Source: Chinchilla lanigera (lineage: Eukaryota; Chordata; Mammalia; Rodentia; Chinchillidae). Taken from it: a stretch of DNA of 64,000 nt. Location of the stretch: positions 20,328,311 to 20,392,310 of the forward strand of contig NW_004955436.1 of assembly GCF_000276665.1 (NCBI RefSeq). Reading direction: 5' to 3'. The notes under the pieces are model-generated. The model saw only the letters and a program-made list of their open reading frames with translations. It did not search any database and was not told the origin of the DNA. The position numbers and the translations under genes were made by a program. Below are positions 58,667 to 64,000 of this stretch, one piece after another (the first letter of the stretch is position 1; each line of letters opens with the position of its first letter).

Positions 58667-61600
58667 ATTGGGAGGGGATTCCTTCCAATCTTCTGCTTCC
58701 ATTGGAAGCCTTTTCCTTTTCTTCTCTACTGTATAGACAACATTCAACCCTTAACTGAAACACACACTTATTTTGGATGTCTACGTTGGCAGGTCCCTCA
58801 AAGGGTGGAGGTGGGATTGGAGCGAAATTGATGGGAAAAGAAATCTGGCTGTCAGTTCCTGCAGTGTGCCTTCAACACAAATCACATTGCTACTTCCTCT
58901 ACATATCTTCAGCCAGCATATGGCAAAGATATCAGTTTGCTTTCGCTTCTCTTCACAAGCAAATTGAGGTCATCTCTTGTGCAGTCAGTCATTATTCTGT
59001 AAGACTTTGTCTATAGGACGGTTTTCTCTTTTTTTGTCTACTCTGGTTTTATTTACATCTCATTGATTTTCAGGAATAATACCCTACTCAGCTCCACTCC
59101 ATCTGCTGGTGCATGTAATGAAGATTCTATTTCTAAAGAGTTCTGCTCATGAATCTGAGATTCACCCCAAATGCCTCACTGCTGCACGATATGACCATTA
59201 GCTACTTAGTGGCTTTGACTTCCTCCTTTGCACAAAGGAAGTCTTTATAATTACACTGCTTATTAATGTCCTTTGAAGACTCACTCTAGATCCTCGGAAT
59301 ATGTGGGCTTAATGTCCATGGTTATGTATTACACATAATACCTGGAAATCCTTGACATACATAGTACCTTGTCATTTTAAGTGTGAGGATGTAACCTGAG
59401 TGAGTCATTCAGCTGGTGCCTGGTCTCTTGTGCTGGGCAGTAACTGCATTTCTGTTGGTCTTTGCAGGTCTCTTCTCATCAGTGAAAATCCAGAGTGAAC
59501 AATAAAAACTTTGTTACTTTATTGAGCAGCACCACCAAAATAAAGCAGCTGCAAATGATGCTAGAAAAGAGGAAAAGGAAATAAAGTAGTATAAGAAGAT
59601 GATCATGATTAGTCAGAAAAAAATCTATTCTGAAAAAGAGTAGAATGATTTGTTGGATAGTGTCTAGACTCTTATGTGAATGATTCATACTTATTGACTA
59701 TGGAAGGAAGAGTGACTGAAGGAATTATTTCTACAAGTGCTGTAGCCACTGCAATTGTGATAATTTGTAGGGGAAAAATATATGCTATAGCTATTTCATC
59801 ACTTGCAAGATTCCATATGTTCAGATGCTTCTCTCTTGAGGGTTAAGGACCTGGTACAGGAGGCAGTGGGGAAAAGCTGGGCATCTTATTATTGTACCAT
59901 CCATGAAGTACTGCTGATCATGCAGGGGTTACTTTTTAATATTTTTTATTGCTACACAGAAAGACAAAGTATTTTAAACACCCTGGAATTCATACTTCAT
60001 TTTGATTGGGAAAATAGTAACCAGGTGGGCTGATTCTTAAAATATTTGCTTAAAACTATTGAACAACTTAAACTATGATTATTTTAAACTATTGAATAAA
60101 CTAACTATGATTATATAAATTTCCACATCCTTTATTTATGTTTTCCTTCTACGAATTCATCCCAATAATATGGTCAAAACTATAAAACAATGTTTAAACA
60201 TTACAATATTTCTATTTGTAGTATTTTGTGTAATCAAAAGCTTTCATCCACAATTTAAAAGATGGTCAAGTAAAGTATGATTTAAACATAGAAAAGAAAA
60301 TTATGTTGTTTAAAATGAGATTTTTAAAAACTTTAATGAAAGGTAAAATCACTGTGACAGATGTTAAGAAATTCGAGATAAAGATGTATTTTACTGTTTG
60401 AGCTGAACTATGTAATGATATATGTGATAAAAACTTGAAAATAAATATGCCAGAATGATAATGCAATGGCTTTTGAACACTAGAATTAAGACTTCCTTGT
60501 GTTTGATGTACTTTCCAATTTGCTTATAATAAACAAATATTACATGTGCAGACAGAGGAAAAAACTGAAGAAAATTTTGAACAGACTATTACATTTTCAT
60601 ACTTTATCTTTCTAATAATTAACACTATTTTCTAGTGGAAGAATGTCCCATGGAAAAGGAAACAATACTCCATTATTAAACACTAGAGCAGATGTTGGTG
60701 ATCTATAGTACCTATGCTGCACAAGTTTCTTGTCTGCCACCTGTGAAATCAATCTGTCTATAACTTGTGAATGTTTCCATAGCTAGTAAAACAAACATTA
60801 ATGATATAATAAAAAGGAAACTTTCCAAGGGCCTTCTTCTATTATCCCAAGTAATAAATGAACCTCAGCAAGATGCAAAATTCAGACACTTGGAAAGCAA
60901 CAACTTGGTAAAGAGAAAAAAAAAGTAGATGTCTGGGAACTAGGAGGGAGCTGATAGGAAAACATGAAAACATGTATAGAGAAGGTGGAGAAATGGGGTA
61001 CAATGCAGAATAAAGGACAAAGCAGTTTGGAAAGTGCACCCCAGCTCTTGAAGAGGGAAAATGTGTCTTATAGACACAAGGTAAGCCTTCATGGTTGACA
61101 GCTCCAGGGAGAAAGAATGAACTGCTCCAACAACATTCATCCCAAAGAAAGCCCATGGTTATTATAAACTACAAAAGCAGCATGGGGTTTCACTCTGAAA
61201 GTGACTTCTTCAGCACGACAGGCTAGACTTGACCAATAAATCCAGAGCAGTGTCTTCAGTATTTGAGAGTGCTGCTTCATCAGGAGCCATTTTGGAAAGG
61301 GGTTAAAGGTTAAGACCTTTAAGACAAAATAACTTCACTTCAGGATTTCCAGTGTTACCCTGCCACAGTGACTGGATGAGAGATAGGCTCACAAGAAACA
61401 GGCGCATAGAGGGTAAGAGCTAGACAGAAATCACCGGAGAAGTTTAAACTCAGGCTAGGAAGGACACAAGGCCCTGTCCTCTGTGCTGAGAAGTCAAGTC
61501 TGGCATATGTAGCTTTTAGAAGAGGCTGGGTCCAAAAGTGCTGGCATTTTATCCAACAGTCTGTTTTAACCTGCCTATATCCAGCACAGATCAGTGGTCT

Positions 61601-61840
61601 GATTGCTTTGTCCATCTACCAATGTGAGCAAGGACATTCCTTGGCTTGGACAGTTGTTACAACCTGGAGTATATGAACAGAGGCACTCTGGAACAAGGCA
61701 TCACCTCACAAACCCACAAGCCTTAAAGCCAAGTGAAGAAAATTTGACCTGCTAGACTCCAAGACTATATATACTGGAAAGAAACCATAGATTCAAAACT
61801 ACAGAGGAAAAAATGCTGACTCATTTTTTCCATTAGTTGG
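58667..61840. other. intergenic, nothing recognised
   Basis: Three kilobases of AT-rich sequence without an identified repeat except a 34-bp tandem duplication. Confidence 0.4.
60052..60116 (+). repeat. imperfect 34-bp tandem duplication
   Basis: AAACTATTGAACAACTTAAA then CTATGATTATTTT is followed by AAACTATTGAATAAACTAAC and TATGATTATAT. Confidence 0.85.
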
Positions 61841-62083
61841 TGGGGGGCGGGTTATTTTTTCCTCTTAAGTTTTTCTTTACCTTCTTATTTTTATCTCTTT
61901 TTTCTTTCTTTTCCTCTTTATTCTTTTCTGTTAACATTATCTAATTCTATTAATTTCCTTTTACGCCTTAAATTGAGATCCTTATTTCACTTTTCTCTCT
62001 TCTTTTTTATATTCTATTGCTTGAATTTTCAATGTTTTCTTCTTTCATTCTCTGATTTCCTACCCCTTCTATTTTTATTACTC

Positions 62084-62144
62084 TCACCATTAAGCTTTAT
62101 TAATCCTTAGAGTTTTAAGCTTCACCATTAAGCTTTATTAATCC
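62084..62144 (+). repeat. 23-bp perfect direct repeat, two copies
   Basis: TCACCATTAAGCTTTATTAA followed by TCC occurs at 62084 and 62122. Confidence 0.95.
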
Positions 62145-62805
62145 CTAATCCTTAGTTAACTCTGTACTATTTCTGTTGAATTCTTTTCTATTGCCAGTGG
62201 AGGTATAGTTGTTGCATTTAGTAGATATCTACCATATGTCAATGTTTGATTTGTCTTAGAATTTGTACTATAATTATAAATCCATTTCCTACAGTTACAA
62301 ATGGTACATTATTGGGGTTTTTTAAAGAGCAGAATATATTGAGGGAAAGAAAGCTTCTGTCTGAGAGAGGGACAGAAGGGGGGTGCATTATTGGTTTTTA
62401 TGGTGTATCAATATCAAGTTTGTCTTTGACACTATTCTTGTTGCTCATTTAGTTGCTGTTGTTAGGATGACATACTGTAGCTATTGCTATTAACTTTTTT
62501 CTCTGTATGCCAATATCTGTATTGCCTTTGTGTCATTAATAATACTGTAGTCTATTCCTGGAGAACTGGGTGCTGGGTCAATTACAATGCATCATGCCCT
62601 TCCAAATTAATAGGAGTGGTTGGACTTTGGCACAGAGGTAAAGGCCTACAATTAGCCACACCAAGAGTGTATCAGTGAAAAGTAGACACTAACTAAAGAG
62701 CACTCTCTACTAGCAATAAAGTCTTTCCACTATAATTGCCCAAGTGCACACATGCACAGAGCACACATAGAAACATGAGAAATCAAGGCAACAAAATGCC
62801 TCCCA

Positions 62806-62859
62806 TGTATATATATATATGTATATATATATATATGTATATATATATATACATATATA
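62806..62859. repeat. (TATATG)n-type AT microsatellite
   Basis: TA runs interrupted by G at near-regular spacing, ending ACATATATAG. Confidence 0.95.
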
Positions 62860-63493
62860 GCTCTTAGTTCATTGAAAAATCAGAACACAGCACAAATAAC
62901 ACAAAAAACTGTTTACAGGTAATAGCAGAAAACTATCCAAATATGTGGAAGAAATTTAACATACAGGTAAGTGAGACAGTAAATAACCCAAAATAGTCAT
63001 GACTAAAAAAGAATTTTTCCACAGCATATCACAGTTAAAATCCCAGAAGTCCAACACAAGGACAGAATATTAAAAGTGTTTAGAGAGAAGCAATAAATCA
63101 CTTATAAATGTAAACCTATTAGAATTACAGTATGCTTCTCAACCCAAACCTTAAAAACCAGGAAAGCTTAGAATGGAGTATTTCAAACCCTAAAAGAAAA
63201 AATTTCCAAACCAGATTGATATATCCTCCAAAAGGATATATCATCAAAATTGATAAAATAATAACTTTCTATAACACAAAATACCTTAAGAAATTCATGA
63301 CTCCAAACTGACACTCCAAAAAGTTCTCAAGAGTGCCCTAAAAGATATGATGAAGCCATCGATGCCAAAAAGTCTAAATAGAATGAATATACCAGCCACA
63401 GTGAACAGTTAAGCAGAAGAGGAAAAGGAAATGAGTAGCAATAATGAAATGATAGGAATAAAATAATACCTTTCAGTAATAATTTTCAATGTG

Positions 63494-63644
63494 CACCAGG
63501 TGTGGTAGTACACATCTGTAATCCCAGCTGTTTGGATGCTAAGGCAGAGGATCATTGTTACTTTGAGGCCAGCTTTGGCTGCACAGTGAGGTCAAGGCCA
63601 GCCTGAACTATATAGCAAGAACTTATTTCAAAAAGGAAAAAAAC
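63494..63644 (+). mobile_element. B1 SINE inserted in L1
   Basis: Forward-oriented copy with both arms (CACCAGGTGTGGTAG, TGTAATCCCAGC, two GAGGCCAGC/AAGGCCAGC arms, A-rich tail). Flanked by TTTCAATGTG / TTTCTATGTG (63484-63493 and 63645-63654). Confidence 0.9.
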
Positions 63645-63860
63645 TTTCTATGTGAATCGTCTCAGTTCCCCAATGGAAAGTCACAGAATGACAGAACAGA
63701 TCAAAAACCAAAACTCAGTGATATGGTGTATATAAGAAACATATTTAATCTAAAAAGAAATTTATAGCCTAAAACTCAAAGGATGGAAAATAATTTTCCA
63801 TGCAACAGGAACATGAAAATGAGCAGAAGCAGCTATCTTCATTTCAGACAAATTAGACTT

Positions 63861-63897
63861 CATTCTAATGCTCTCCCAGCTGAGCTATTTCAGCAAC
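63861..63897 (-). pseudogene. retroposed 5' half of tRNA-Phe
   Basis: The reverse complement of 63861-63894 begins GCTGAAATAGCTCAGCTGGG and ends GAGAGCATTAGAATG. It differs from mammalian tRNA-Phe(GAA) 5' half at four of 34 positions and stops at the anticodon loop. It sits between two 15-bp copies of the L1 target, AGACAAATTAGACTT (63846-63860) and AGACAAAGTGGACTT (63903-63917). There is no A-tail, as in tailless tRNA-derived retropseudogenes. Eight extra bases (63895-63902) lie on its 5' side. Confidence 0.75.
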
Positions 63898-64000
63898 TGC
63901 TAAGACAAAGTGGACTTCAAACTAAAACTGGTAAGAGGCAAAGAAGGTCACCACATACTGGCTAAGTAAACAATTCAAAGCACCTTCCTGGCAAGGGCAA

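Larger units (their letters stand above)
61841..62879. other. T-rich sequence upstream of the L1
   Basis: A 300-base pyrimidine-rich stretch (61850-62150), then mixed sequence up to an AT microsatellite. It may be the 5' part of the following L1. Confidence 0.4.
62880..64000 (+). mobile_element. L1 (L1M-type) ORF1 end and ORF2 start, runs off the window
   Basis: At 62920-63330 the wording follows the end of an L1 ORF1 (AATAGCAGAAAACTATCC, AGAATATTAAAAGTGTTTAG, ACCAGGAAAGCTTAGAATGG). At 63650-63960 it follows the ORF2 endonuclease domain: AAAGGATGGAAAATAATTTT gives LKGWKIIF, then AIFISDKLDF and RGKEGHHI. Many stops and shifts make it non-functional. It is interrupted by a B1 and by a tRNA-Phe fragment. 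Confidence 0.85.

Noticed and set aside
63864..63897. Functional tRNA gene
   Set aside because: Only the 5' half is present, with no T-arm or B-box.

Overview
This is vertebrate, specifically rodent, nuclear DNA: mostly non-coding sequence at ordinary mammalian density, with one protein-coding gene. The rodent call rests on two SINE types seen in full. One is an ID-type element (tRNA-derived, with Pol III A/B boxes). The other is a B1 element whose 7SL-derived body carries an internal tandem duplication of about 29 bp. B1 with that duplication plus abundant ID, without B2 or primate Alu, suggests a mouse-related but non-murid rodent such as a castorimorph (beaver, kangaroo rat). The species call is inference only.

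The gene is CITED2 on the + strand near two thirds of the window. A TATA-like box (42621-42628) precedes a 5' UTR exon (about 42653-42886). A 460-bp intron follows, then a second exon holding the whole 269-codon reading frame (43355-44164) and a 3' UTR ending at a poly(A) signal at 45029-45034. The gene sits in a CpG island that starts near 41.9 kb and contains a 216-base assembly gap (42311-42526) just upstream of the promoter. CITED2 is a CBP/p300-binding transcriptional co-regulator that restrains HIF-1.

Upstream (1-41.2 kb) and downstream (45.1-64 kb) I find no other convincing gene. These flanks are layered transposon fossils: very old CR1/L3, L2 and MIR copies; Tigger, MER20, MER5 and other hAT elements; MaLR-type LTRs; L1 pieces; and younger ID and B1 insertions, several with intact target-site duplications. 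Blocks with no recognisable repeat may hold CITED2 regulatory DNA, which cannot be shown from one genome.

The best second-look items are: a retroposed 5' half of tRNA-Phe with its own target-site duplication inside an L1 (63.85-63.92 kb); a 79-bp hAT-like mini-transposon with terminal inverted repeats and an 8-bp duplication (57.98-58.08 kb); a perfect 41-bp direct repeat 2.6 kb apart (2544, 5190); a 70+ bp near-identical inverted repeat pair with a third partial copy (17.6, 19.6, 33.6 kb); two CTCF-like motifs in divergent orientation downstream of the gene; and paired hypoxia-response cores upstream of it. I see no evidence of a new multi-gene system.
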